Part shown: piece after piece, positions 54,274 through 64,000 of the stretch
Position numbering within the stretch: the first letter of the stretch is position 1
How the letters are laid out: every line of letters starts with the position of its first letter
Assembly: GCA_023052935.1 (NCBI GenBank)
Contig: CM041294.1
Coordinates: forward strand, 12,511,791 to 12,575,790
Direction: 5' to 3'
Length of the DNA: 64,000 nt
From: Piezodorus guildinii
Lineage: Eukaryota; Arthropoda; Insecta; Hemiptera; Pentatomidae
Notes under the pieces: generated by a model
Databases searched by the model: none
Told to the model about the DNA's origin: nothing
Seen by the model: the letters and a program-made list of their open reading frames with translations, nothing else
Made by a program: the position numbers and the translations under genes

Positions 54274-56965
54274 ATGTAAAGCCCTTAACTATAGTATTGT
54301 GGAATGCTAATGGCCTACATAACCACCGTGACGAACTCGACGTATTTCTACATGACAAACAGATAGACGTAGCATTACTGACTGAAACCCACTTCACTAA
54401 ACGATCAAAGTTTTACATACGTGACTACATCACTTATAGATCAGACCACCCTGACAACACTGCCCATGCCGGATCATGCATCCTAATCCATAAATCCCTA
54501 TCCCATTCCCTTATTCCATCTACTCCAACTGACACCATACAATCAACCTCTATAATCATTTCAACTCGTCCTTTCCATGTAACCCTTTCAGCTGTATACT
54601 GTCCTCCCAATAAACCTCTTTCCTATAAGCTACTCGATACCCTATTTCGATCACTAGGACCGCGCTTCATTGCTGGAGGAGACTATAACGCCAAACACCA
54701 GCGATGGGGTTGTCGTACATCCAATCCCCGTGGCAATATCCTCTCAAGCGTCTCAATATCCAACTGTTATACTATCCTCTCACCCATGAACCCCACTTAC
54801 TGGCCTACATCTCTCCGAAAACGTCCTGACATCCTCGATATATTTGTCTCTTCTCAGATATCCTTCTCCCAAACTATGATCGAAGCCCTGAATGACCTTT
54901 CATCAGATCACAGTCCAGTTCTGCTATCCTTGCATTCGAGCTATGTTCCTAAACCCCCAATCAACTCATTAATTACAGGACGTGTGGACTGGGACGGATT
55001 CCGATGCGACTTGGAGAATACATTGGATCTAAAAATTCCCCTCAAGACTCGACATGACATTGATAAAGCTGTTGGAATACTGACAGACTCAATAACTAAC
55101 AGTATAAAAGATAACACTTCATCCACATTCAACATCAATACTACTCAACAGACTGTACTGCCACAGCACATTCGTATCTTATTAAGAGAAAAACGCAGAG
55201 CAAGATCGAAGTGGCATAGGACAAGATATCCTTCAGATAAAACTAATTATACAAAATTGACCAACAAACTAAAATCAGAACTCAGTAAATTCAAAACTCA
55301 AACATTACTTAACATGACTGAAAACCTCACTACCACTGATAATTCACTCTGGACGACCACTAAAAAACTCCTAAAGTTCAAAGATTTTAATCATCCCCTC
55401 CTAAATGAATCACAATCCTGGACAAGATCAGACGACGAAAAATCCCGGACGCAGAACATCTCTCTAAAATATATAACCCTCATCCTGATATCCTTAATCC
55501 TCATCACCTCGATTGTATTGCAGCAGAACTGGATATTCCTCTCCAAATGAATCTTCCCCCTAAAGCGTTCCATCCATCCGAAATATCGAACATCATCCAG
55601 AGTTTACCATCCCGCAAAGCCCCTGGACATGACCTCATAACTTCCCGTATCCTAAAACTACTTCCTCGAAAAGCCATCCTATATCTTACTTACATCTGTA
55701 ATGCCGTTCTCCGCTCCACATATTTTCCCGCTTCCTGGAAATTATCCATCATTAAAATGATCCCCAAACCCAAAAAGCCTCCAGAATACCCTTCCTCCTA
55801 CCGCCCCATCTCTCTCATATGCATCATGGGTAAAATCCTTGAAAAACTTCTGCTTAAACGCATATATCCCATCCTTGATTCCAATCACATTATCCCAGAT
55901 CATCAGTTTGGTTTCCGAACATCTCACTCCACTATCCAGCAATGCCATCGTGTGGTGGACGTTGTCTCGTCTTCATTGGAGCGCGGATTGTACTGCACGG
56001 GAGCCTTCCTCGATGTAGAACAGGCCTTTGACCGAGTGTGGCACCCGGGACTGCTTTACAAACTCCGTAAATTCCTCCCACCTACATACTTCCTTATTAT
56101 CCAATCCTATCTCACAGACAGGTCCTTCAAAGTAAATCATAACCGTTCCTGTTCATCCCTTTTTAATCAGTGTGCAGGTGTTCCTCAAGGCAGTATTCTA
56201 GGACCCATCCTTTACACAGTTTATACAGCTGATATCCCATCCCATCCTAGCACTTTCCTTTCTACCTATGCTGATGACACATGTGTGTTATCAGTCAACA
56301 ACGATCCAACTATTGCCTCCCAAACTCTTCAATCACACATCAAAGACCTTGAAGTATGGTGTCAGAACTGGAGAATAAAAATAAATTCCAATAAATCCCA
56401 CCAAATCACCTTTACCCTTCGTCGTAAACCTATGACATCCTGCCCAACAGTATCCTTCAATAACACTCCTCTTGTCCCGGTTGAACAGATCCGATACCTA
56501 GGACTGCACCTGGACAAACGTCTTACTTGGAACCCTCATACAAGACTGAAAAGACAAGAAACTGCCCGACGTTTTCGACTCCTTCAACACTTACTAGACA
56601 AACGCTCTAACCTTCCACTTAAGTACAAAAGGCTCATCTATATGACTATCATCAGACCGATATGGACTTACGGAGTAGAGATTTGGGGCTCTACTAAACC
56701 ATCAAATTCTTCCCGTCTCCAATCCTTGCAATCAAAAATCCTTCGAAAAATCCTCAACGCTCCTTATTTTGTCACAAATAAACTCATCCATAAAGACCTT
56801 AACGTTCCCTATGTTGCTGACTTGGCGCGAACCAGGTACCACTCCTTTCATGGCAAACTCCATTCCCACTCTAATCCACTTGTTTCAATCCTTGCTTCCT
56901 CTACAATCCCCGATAATCCTCCGAGGCGTCTGAAAAGAAGATGGCCACGAGACCTTCTAGTTTAA
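54270..56965 (+). pseudogene. jockey family A ORF2 (endonuclease + reverse transcriptase), one frameshift
   Basis: Starts at an ATGA overlap with the ORF1 stop, consistent with reinitiation. The first frame (54270-55550) holds the APE-type endonuclease: 'NANGL' (about residue 11), 'TETHF' (38), 'GGDYNAKHQRWGC' (136), 'LDIFVS' and 'SSDHSPVLL' (212). A one-base shift near the A-run at 55438-55442 moves the frame to 55547-56965, the RT: 'YRPISLICIMGKILEKLLLK', 'FLDVEQAFDRVWHPGLL' (motif A, D about 156 of that ORF), 'GVPQGSILGP' (211), YADD (241-244), 'RYLGLHLDKRLTW', 'IRPIWTYGVEIWGS', ending 'RRLKRRWPRDLLV'. No RNase H domain, as usual in jockey. All catalytic motifs look intact, but the frameshift prevents a single protein. 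Confidence 0.93.
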
Positions 56966-57085
56966 CATAGTCTTTGGGGAGCTGCCAATGGGTAGTATCC
57001 CCACATGTGAATCCATGCCATTTTTATCTTGTATCCCATTTACTAGATGTATATTATTATACAGTTGTAAATAGCAATAAATATA

Positions 57086-57119
<34 letters not shown>

Positions 57120-57671
57120 TTTTTCTGTTTTCTCCTTTAGTGGGGTATCGAATTGATTCAATTTGTATATTTACCTGTTTTTCATCAGCGTTAACAAGAT
57201 GATCTAGTTATTATTATTGAATCTACAAAATGAAAGGTACTTTAGAGGAAGAAAATTTAAAATATCGGCATTTTAGCCCTGTCAAACCATTTTTATCCAA
57301 ATAAAACCTACATGATATTAAAGTCCATTGAATTTTACATCGATATAGCGAGTTTAATCAAAATCGTCGGAACCGTTTTTGAGAAAATCGAAAAAAGGTG
57401 CAAAATGCATGGTATAAAGTGGCTCTTCTGGTAAGCTCATTTTGATGAAAAAAGTTTTGTCACGTCTCGGGCGTATAGTTGTCTTAAATATGAAATTTCA
57501 GTTTCATAGGACTTACCGTTTCCGCCCGGGAGTTACCACACACACAGACATTTTTGCGGGACTTGGTTATTTGGACTCAGGGGACCCTAAAACGTGTATT
57601 TCCGTTGAAAACTGGAATTCAAAAATTTTCACGATCGCAATACTTCCCCTTACTATATATAGTAAGTGAAA

Positions 57672-58030
57672 GTAAAAAAAATTGTATATTTACTCACAAG
57701 GAGAAACATCATCTTCTTACTAATATACTATATTACAATTTTACATTAATAACATCTTGCCTGGAGTGCTCCGGTTCTAGGATTTGGGAGGTACATAAAT
57801 ATGAAGGAATAGTAGAGGAGATGGAGGAAAGGCGGCGTAGATCAAATGAAGGGACATATGGATCACTTAGTACCCATAATGTCCAAGTACTTCCTGTAGG
57901 GGTTCAGGTATGTGCACAGGTGTCTTGGGCAAAAGTCCCTTCGGAGGTAGAGGAGGGTATCCTTTGTAATAGGAGATAATATGAATATTAATCATAACAA
58001 TTCATAACATACTGAGGAGTAAATCTCATT
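57672..58030. other. Unassigned between insertions
   Basis: 57770-57960 is GC-richer and purine-rich on plus ('gaggagatggaggaaaggcg'). The nearby 141-codon ORF is mostly the 0.9-kb element's end read through, and its unique part has no recognised motif. Confidence 0.4.
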
Positions 58031-58035
58031 CCATA

Positions 58036-58835
58036 ACACTATGAATAATGATCCTGTTACTGCATCAAAAATTTTACAGAACTATCTATCAGCCATTGAA
58101 GAATGGTGTCAAAACTGAAGAATTAAAATAAATCCTAACACATCCCATCAAATCACTTTCACTCTACGTCGTAAACCTATGACCTCCTGACCCACCGTAT
58201 CCTTTAAAAATATCCTACTTACTACTGTTGAACAGATTCGGTACTTAAGACTCCACCTCGACAAACGCCTAACTTGGAATCCTCATACTAGACTGAAACG
58301 ACAGGAAACTGCTCGTAGATACAGATTATTCCAACACTTACTCGACAAACGCTCAAAACTTCCTACTTACTAAAAAAACTCATTTATATAACGATTATCA
58401 GGCCTATTTGGACCTATGGCATTGAGCTATGGGGGTCTACTAAACCATCGAATTTCTCTTGCATCCAATCCTGGCATTCCATAATCCTTCGTAAAATCCT
58501 TAATGCTCCTTACTTTGTTACTAATAAAATCATCTATAAAGACCTAAATATCCCATTTGTTGAAGACTTGGCCCGTTACAAATATACCTCTTTTCATTCC
58601 AAACTCCCTGCCCACTCAAACCCGCTTATCCGTTACCTCTCCTCCATATCTATTCCCGATAACCCACCGAGGCGCCTTAAAAGAAGATGGCCAAGAGGCC
58701 TCCTAACATAAATTAGAGTGTTACCAATGGGTAGTTTCTTCACAGGACTACCATGTGTTCTAATCATATATAAAGCCTATTTACTTATTGTATTTATTTA
58801 ATACAGTTGTAAATTTCTTTAAATAAATAAAAAAT
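58036..58835 (+). pseudogene. jockey family A, older RT C-terminal copy
   Basis: Co-linear with 56300-57090: 'NNDP' codons, 'gaatggtgtcaaaactg', 'ctacgtcgtaaacctatgac', 'ctccacctcgacaaacgcct', 'ccgaggcgccttaaaagaag', and a 3' UTR ending 'aaatttctttaaataaataa'. Multiple stops (for example at 58097 and 58189) and small indels. Older than the near-complete element. Confidence 0.85.
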
Positions 58836-58884
58836 AAAATATTTAAATAGTATTTTATATTATATTATTATTTTATTTTATTAT

Positions 58885-59785
58885 ATATGAAATATATAGT
58901 AAGGGAAAGTATTGCGATGGAGAAAATTTTCGAATTTCATTTTTCAACGGAAAAACGTTTTAGGGTCCGCTGACCAAGTCCTACAAAAAGGTCTCTGTGT
59001 ATGGTACGTCTGACTCGAAAAAGATAAAACAGAAATTTCATATTTTAAGATTGAATATGAATATGGAACAGGTGCTCCAGCAACTTTTATATCAAAGTCG
59101 CCCAGACAGAAGAGCCACTTTATACAATGCATTTTGCACCTTTTTTCTTAAATTTTCTCAAAAACGGCTATAACTTTTGATTAAACTCGCTATATCGATG
59201 TAAAATTGGATGAGCTTTAATATTATGTAGATTTCATTCTAATTGAAATAGTCTGACAGGGCTTAAATGCCGATATTCTAAAGTACCTTTAATTTTGCAG
59301 ATTTTATAAAATTAACCATATCATCTCATTAACATTGCTAAAAAATAGCTAAATAAGCAAGTTAAACGGATTTGAAAACCAAATAAAGGAGAAAAGTGTA
59401 AAAATAGTTTGTATACAATTTTCGAACACGAGAATAGTAATATTAATGTATGTGCAATATACCGTTCGATAGCTAAAGATTAAAAAAAAAAAATATATCT
59501 AATGCACAAGCTTGTAAAAGTTAATAAAGAGTGATGAAAAGCTAATAAAAATATTACCTTATACGCGGAGAGGTAAAGATTAATGGAGAGTGATGAAAAG
59601 TCAATAAAACTGACTGATTGTTGTAAATAAAAATATAATAGATTATTTTATAAAACATGTATTTCTATTAAAATTAAAATTAATTAATACTTCAACAATT
59701 TAGTTTTATCTCTAAATGTATTTTAAAATTCCTAAATTGATTTTAACAACGGAGGTAAGTGAATGTCGTGTTTTGCGCTCAACAA
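58885..59785 (-). mobile_element. 0.9-kb family copy, divergent subfamily
   Basis: Rc 3' region with 'atatatagtaagggaaagta' (outer arm degraded), 'tcgaatttcatttttcaacg', body blocks all present but about as diverged as copy 1-433. Rc 5' end ggaggtaagtgaatgtcgtgttttgcgctc. A small internal duplication of 'gttaatagagagtgatgaaa' occurs at 59519-59600. Confidence 0.8.
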
Positions 59786-59999
59786 ATTTTTTATAAGTAG
59801 GTTTTTATATAATTATTTCTGCAGCTGAACCATAATTTCAATTTCAATTGATTACATAGAAGTGATTTAAGATGATGAATTATAATTTTGAAGAAGAAAA
59901 AAAAAAGCATGTTGCTGATTATAAGGATGTATTATTCGAAATCATTTGCAAATGTCTTATAATCTTCTAAATATGTAAATAAAGTTTATTTTATTTCTG

Positions 60000-60545
60000 G
60001 AAGGAATTAGTCCGGGTGGCGGTCATTAAATGAAACAACTAAATAGTTTCAACTATTTTATTGTTTGCCAACGTTTCGACCCCCTTTGTGGGTCATCATC
60101 AGGGCTAAAAAGATACAAAAGAATATAATTTCAATGACATTACATACAATATTATATAACCTATTTAGCTAGAGAACGTAGGTATTAAAAAATAAAAGAA
60201 GAACTGTATATGTAAAAAAATTTAATTAAAATACAATGACCATAGTACAATAATGAAAGTGTTATACAGAAAAAATAAAAATGTTCACTAAACAAAATTT
60301 ACACAGGTATCAATAATTTACATGAAATATGAAATATATAAATATGAAGTAGAGTGGAGATACGTACCGCATGGTGGGAGAATGGAAACTAGGTACTGTA
60401 ACTGGTAGATGGGGGGTAGGTAGGATGGAAAATACGTACTGATTTATGGACAGGGTCTGACAACAATGACTAAAATTCTTAATACTACCATACAAAGAAT
60501 CAATGAAATTTAACTTATGATTATAATAATGATACAGGATAAAAA
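60000..60545 (-). mobile_element. Penelope-type hammerhead repeat, copy 2
   Basis: Co-linear with 6190-6735 at visibly high identity: 'ggaaggaattagtccgggtg', 'gcggtcattaaatgaaacaa', hammerhead, then 'acattatataacctattta' and 'ggggggtaggtaggatgg'. An extra 25 bp ('aaagaatataatttcaatg') follows the hammerhead relative to copy 1. No coding region. Confidence 0.65.
60065..60107 (-). ncRNA. Hammerhead ribozyme, intact core
   Basis: Minus strand: GCC stem I strand (rc 60103-60105), CTGATGA (rc 60096-60102), stem II TGACCCACA/AGGGGGTC, GAAAC (rc 60073-60077), GTT triplet (rc 60070-60072), GGC stem I partner (rc 60067-60069). All invariant core positions are present, with minimal stem III. Predicted cleavage is after the GTT triplet. 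Confidence 0.7.
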
Positions 60546-60680
60546 AATTCTAATTTAATTCTTGAAATATCACTTATATAATAGTAAGAACAGTGATGGA
60601 AGATGTATATGGAGAAAAAACTGACTGTACCTCCCAACTTATTAACTTATTTTATTTTATTTCTTCTGATCGATCCATTT

Positions 60681-61569
60681 TTACTTTCACTTACTATATA
60701 TAGGAAGAGAAAGTATTGCGATCGTGAAAATTTTTAAATTCCAGTTTTCAACGGAAATACACATTTTAGGGTCCCCTGAGTCCAAATAACCAAGTCCCGC
60801 AAAAAGGTCTGTGTGTGTCTGTGTGAGTTTCCGTGTGTAGTAACTCCCGGGCGAAAACGGTAATTCCTATGAAACTGAAATTTCATATTTAAGACAACTA
60901 TACGCCCGAGACTTAACAAAAACTTTTTCGTCAAATTCTGCCACTTCATACCATGCATATTGCACCTTTTCTCGAAAATGGTTCCGACGATTTTCATTAA
61001 ACTCGCTATATCAATGTAAATATCAATAGGCTTTAACATCGTGTAGGTTTCATTCTGATTAAAATGGTCTGACAGGGCTTAAATGCCGATATTTTCAATT
61101 GTCTTCCCCTAAAGTACCTTTAATTTTGTAGATACAATAAAAATAACTATATTATCTTGTTAACGCTGATGAATGAAAAACAGGTAAATATATAAATTGA
61201 ATCAATTCGATACCCAACTAAAGGAGAAAACAGAAAAAATATTTTTTTAATGCAATTTTCGTTTTTGAACATAAGAGCAGTAATATACATGTATGATATA
61301 CCGTTGGAAAGCTAAAGATTTTAGAAAAAAATAACATCTCATACACAAGCTTTTAGAAGTTAATAGAGAGTGATGAGAAGAAGATAAAACTAACTGATTA
61401 TTTTAGATAATAAAATAAAAGATTTTTAATAAAACACATGTTTCTATATAAATTAAATTTATTTAATTCTTTAATAGTTTCACGTATTTTTAACTCTAAC
61501 TCTATTTGAAAATTCTTTCAATGATTTTTCAAATTGATGTAAGTGAAAGTCGTGTGTTGCCCGCACGAG
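60681..61569 (-). mobile_element. 0.9-kb family copy, tandem member 1
   Basis: Rc 3' end ttactttcacttactatata followed by an imperfect arm (taggaagag), GT-rich 'gtgtgtgtctgtgtgagttt', complete body, rc 5' end gttgcccgcacgaga. Followed after about 6 T's by a second copy in the same orientation. Confidence 0.88.
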
Positions 61570-61574
61570 ATTTT

Positions 61575-62376
61575 TTACTTTCACTTACTATATATAGTAA
61601 GGGAAAGTATTGCGATCGTGAAAATTTTCGAAAAGTCCCGCAAAAAGGTCTGTGTGTGTGGTTACCCGGGCGGAAACGGTAAGTCCTATAAAACTGAAAT
61701 TTCATATTTAAGACAAATATACGCCCGAGACGTGACAAAACTTTTCTCATCAAAATGAGCTTACCAGAAGAGCCACTTTATACTATGCATTTTGCACCTT
61801 TTTTCGATTTTCTCAAAAACGGTTCCGACGATTTTGATTAAACTCACTATATCGATGTCAAATTTAATGGGCTTTAATATCATTTAGGTTTCATTTGGAT
61901 TAAAATGGTCGGACAGGGCTTAAATGCCGATATTTTAAATTTTCTTTCTCTAAAGTACCTTTGGTTTTGTTGATTCTATAAAAATAACTTTATTTTCTTT
62001 TTACCAATGATGAAAATTCAACTAAAGGAGAAAACAGAAAAAATATTTTTTTTGTTGCAATTTTTTGTTTTTGAACATAAGAACAGTAATATACATGTAT
62101 GATATACCGTTTGAAAGCTAAAGATTATAGTAAAAATATCATCTCATACACAAGCTTTTAAAAGTTAATAGAGAGTGATGAAAAGCCGCTAAAACTAACT
62201 GATTATTTTAGATAATAATATAATACATTTTTTAATAAAACACATGTTTCTATTGAAATTCCATTTAATTAATTCTTTAATGGTTTCACTCATTTGTATC
62301 TCTTACTGTTTTTGAAAATTCTTTAATTGATTTTAAAAACGGAGGTAAGTAAAAGTCGTGTGTTGCCCGCACCAGA
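61575..62376 (-). mobile_element. 0.9-kb family copy, tandem member 2
   Basis: Rc 3' end with perfect palindrome cttactatatatagtaag (61583-61600), a deletion near 61632 of the 'ccagttttcaacggaaatac' segment, full remaining body, rc 5' end gttgcccgcaccaga at 62376. Head-to-tail with the preceding copy. Confidence 0.88.
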
Positions 62377-63078
62377 TTTTTTATATATAAAACTGCAGGT
62401 AGCTATATAGCTGGCACATATTGCTTGAATGAATAGAATCAACCAGCACCATGACTACAGTGGAATCTTGAAACATTCCCATGCGAATCGATATAGATAA
62501 CTTGAACAGGGCTCTCCAAAAGCCAATTTAGTATGGATTGAAACGATTTCATTAACAGACTCTTACTCTTTTGGGTCTGTATTTCTACATTTTCTCATTA
62601 TTGAATAGGGGCAAAGGAGACAGGGTAAGTAAACGTCTGTTAGAATAAAGCAAATTTCGTATTTCCAGGGATTGGTTTATTAGGTTTTCAATTCCAAGGG
62701 AAAATACCGGGCTCCCATATCTCAAACCGGCTGTGAAATTTCCCTTCATCATATTACAAATTGTTCCGAATAAAATTATTTAAACATCAACTATTGAATT
62801 TTTATTTTGTTTATGAATATGTTATCCTAAATTGAAAGTAAGATGTACATAATGGTTAAACAGTTTCTCTAAAAATGCATTATACATCACGTTGAAGTAT
62901 GTGTCGCTTTTCCGAAACATAAAGTATAACTTTATCCAAGTCATTATGATTCTAGCAGATGTTTAGAATAGGCTAGACAAAGTAAAGCTCATTCTGTTTT
63001 ACGAAAACTGTTTTTTTTTAATTGCTGGCATGGGTTGCACCGCGACCAAACGGTCTATTGTGCGCCATAGAATCACGC
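62377..63078. other. Unassigned
   Basis: AT-rich to moderately mixed. No recognised element, ORF or RNA. Confidence 0.45.
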
Positions 63079-63079
63079 G

Positions 63080-63612
63080 GTGTTAGTTTTAAAACATGAG
63101 TTTAGTAGCAGAAGAAAACTTCAGAAGGCTGTTAGGATTAACAAGATTGTTGTTAGTGGGGTGGTCTACACCAAATAAAGTGAACCTCAACATAGCTAGC
63201 TTGTCGCAGTGGCAGACTATGTGAAACGATGTTTCATCCTCCGTGCCGCATAGTCTGCATAGAGGGTTGTCGGAAATACCAAGTTTAAACATATGGTAGT
63301 TTGCCGTGTCCTGTATAGACAGCAGTCAAGGTCCTCAGGCATGTCCTACTCATACCAAGAAGACACTTCCTTCTGCCGGTACAAGGACCATCTAGGAATT
63401 TGAGTGATTGCCTAGGTCCTTTATTTAGACAAAGTTGTTTGAATTTATTTAAATAGGATTGGTTGATGTACCTAAAGGCATAGCTTAGACTGATTCCACT
63501 TAAGGGTTCTGGTGTGATGGGAGTCGTTGTCGATCCCTTCCTAGCTAATTCATCAGCTTTTTCATTCCCACTGAACCCAGAATGACCAGGTACCCAAAAC
63601 AACTGTAACTAC
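63080..63612 (-). pseudogene. RNase H and C-terminal end of an I/R1-like retrotransposon
   Basis: Minus ORF 63602-63285 starts 'FWVPGHSGFSGNEKADELAR', the last RNase H motif (H and D conserved). The frame then shifts to 63292-63089 with 'MFKLGISDNPLCRLCGTEDE', 'SFHIVCHCDKL', the C-x2-C...H-x4-C tail. Upstream is lost at the poly-A of the next insertion (63621-63642). 5'-truncated or interrupted. Confidence 0.85.
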
Positions 63613-63620
63613 AATTCACA

Positions 63621-64000
63621 TTTTTTTTTTTTTTTTTTTTTCGTAGGCGTAAACCACTTGGGTCATTTTCGTCTTAAATCACTTTAATAAACGGATTAAA
63701 TATTATAGTCTATTGTACAAGTCGGTCTGTCGTAGGAAGTCAAAAAGTTTTGCAGTTGTCTGTATGTTGTCTTGTAAAACGGTTGGTAAGTCAGTGTCAA
63801 TTGCAATATGTGCTCTGTGAGTATCATAAGCCCTACACTCTGTCAAAATGTGTTTAACAGTAATGTTGGGCAGTCCGTAGGAGGTTCCCGTGCCATGAAA
63901 TGTCCGTGAGTTAGTCGGGTGTGTCCAATACGCAGGCGCGCCAGGATAACCTCTTTCCTTCGCTTTTGTCGTAGGGACGAATGCCAATGGGAGATGTCCC
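63621..64000 (-). pseudogene. I/R1-like retrotransposon C-terminus with poly-A, runs off window
   Basis: The T-run 63621-63642 is a poly-A tail. The minus ORF 63987-63703 ends 'ITVKHILTECRAYDTHRAHI...FLRQTDLYNRL', the same class of C-terminal tail as 44388-44745 but a different family (poly-A rather than TAA tail). The beginning of the ORF is out of frame with the 'C-x2-C' half ('GTSYGLPNITVKHIL'). Continues beyond 64000. Confidence 0.75.

Larger units (their letters stand above)
51987..57109 (+). mobile_element. Near-complete jockey-clade retrotransposon (family A)
   Basis: About 5.1 kb: a 600-bp 5' UTR starting 'agtatcaacaagatggccgc', ORF1, ORF2, a short 3' UTR ending 'caataaatatatct', and an A-tail (57089-57116). 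Target duplication AAAAAAATATT at 51976-51986 and 57110-57120 (right boundary blurred by the A-tail). Only one in-frame stop in ORF1 and one frameshift in ORF2 separate it from an intact element, so it is recent. Three other fragments of this family are in the window (41565, 51586, 58036). Confidence 0.93.
51652..57671 (+). mobile_element. 0.9-kb family copy split by a jockey element
   Basis: 5' part 51652-51986 (TCTGGTGCGGGCAACACACG to 'gcattaaaaaaatatt') and 3' part 57110-57671 ('aaaaaaatattttttctgtt' to CTTACTATATATAGTAAG plus TGAAAGTAA). The parts join with no loss except the duplicated AAAAAAATATT, so the host element predates the jockey insertion. Confidence 0.92.

Noticed and set aside
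54941..55138. Antisense ORFs across the jockey element (also 52917-53105, 53163-53375, 53498-53716, 55742-55948)
   Set aside because: Shadows of ORF1/ORF2 in other frames without independent motifs.
57442..57669. Recurring short ORFs with the same peptide ('FRPGVTTHTD', 'SVENWNSKIFTIAILPLTIY') at many positions
   Set aside because: They are translations of the 0.9-kb element. The frame is broken differently in nearly every copy and runs through the microsatellite and terminal palindrome, so it is not a protein-coding gene.
1..64000. A bacterial-style operon, phage or defence system
   Set aside because: No Shine-Dalgarno-led gene runs or long contiguous ORFs. All recognisable proteins are eukaryotic transposable-element products.

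Overview
The window looks like AT-rich, repeat-dominated nuclear DNA from an arthropod, most likely an insect. The evidence is jockey-type, RTE/CR1-like and I/R1-like non-LTR retrotransposons, mariner, Tc1 and pogo DNA transposons, Penelope-type hammerhead-ribozyme repeats, canonical Helitron ends and tRNA-derived SINEs. No bacterial operons, rRNA genes, CRISPR arrays or convincing intact host genes are visible. The species cannot be fixed from the sequence. Almost every open reading frame is either a fragment of a transposable-element protein or noise inside a repeat.

The dominant component is one family of about 0.75-0.92 kb non-autonomous elements, with more than 20 full or partial copies (called the '0.9-kb family' here). 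In the plus orientation it begins TCTGGTGCGGGCAACACACG, carries ACTTTCACTTAC just inside that end, contains a CA-microsatellite about 150 bp from the other end, and finishes with the 18-bp palindrome CTTACTATATATAGTAAG followed by TGAAAGTAA. The inner motif and the far end form a 12-bp subterminal inverted repeat. Together with the 3' hairpin, the insertion into A/T runs and a head-to-tail tandem pair (60681-62376), this resembles Helentron-associated (HINE/DINE-1-like) rolling-circle elements. That class assignment is inference. A related copy of the disrupted host sequence acts as an empty site and fixes the ends of one insertion (31021-31888).

Layout. 1-6.1 kb: 0.9-kb family copies, a SINE and GC-richer unknown DNA. 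6.2-6.7 kb: a Penelope-type hammerhead repeat. 6.8-7.75 kb: Tc1 transposase relics. 7.9-8.75 kb: a Helitron with a mariner nested in it. 9.4-9.6 kb: mariner fragment. 10.2 kb: plus-strand hammerhead motif. 11.1-12.4 kb: compound inverted 0.9-kb copies. 13.6-14.35 kb: reverse-transcriptase (RT) C-terminal relic. 14.6-23.7 kb: SINEs, 0.9-kb copies and retrotransposon 3' ends. 24.0-24.2 kb: hammerhead-bearing palindrome. 24.8-26.7 kb: local tandem duplication. 27-33.6 kb: retrotransposon relics, including a three-layer nest. 34.1-34.8 kb: internally deleted mariner with both terminal inverted repeats. 35.6-39.1 kb: RTE-like relic interrupted by a jockey fragment (14-bp target-site duplication) and by a pogo-like element (TA duplication). 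39.7-40.5 kb: second Helitron and a tandem duplicate of its end. 41.5-50 kb: jockey, I/R1-like and RTE-like pieces plus a possible serine-protease exon fragment. 50.6-58.8 kb: 0.9-kb copies, one split by a nearly complete 5.1-kb jockey element. 58.9-64 kb: more 0.9-kb copies, a second strong hammerhead repeat and RNase-H-bearing retrotransposon fragments.

The jockey element at 51987-57109 is the only near-intact autonomous element. It has ORF1 (gag with three zinc knuckles, one in-frame stop), an ATGA overlap into ORF2 (endonuclease plus reverse transcriptase, one frameshift), a poly-A tail and an 11-bp target-site duplication.
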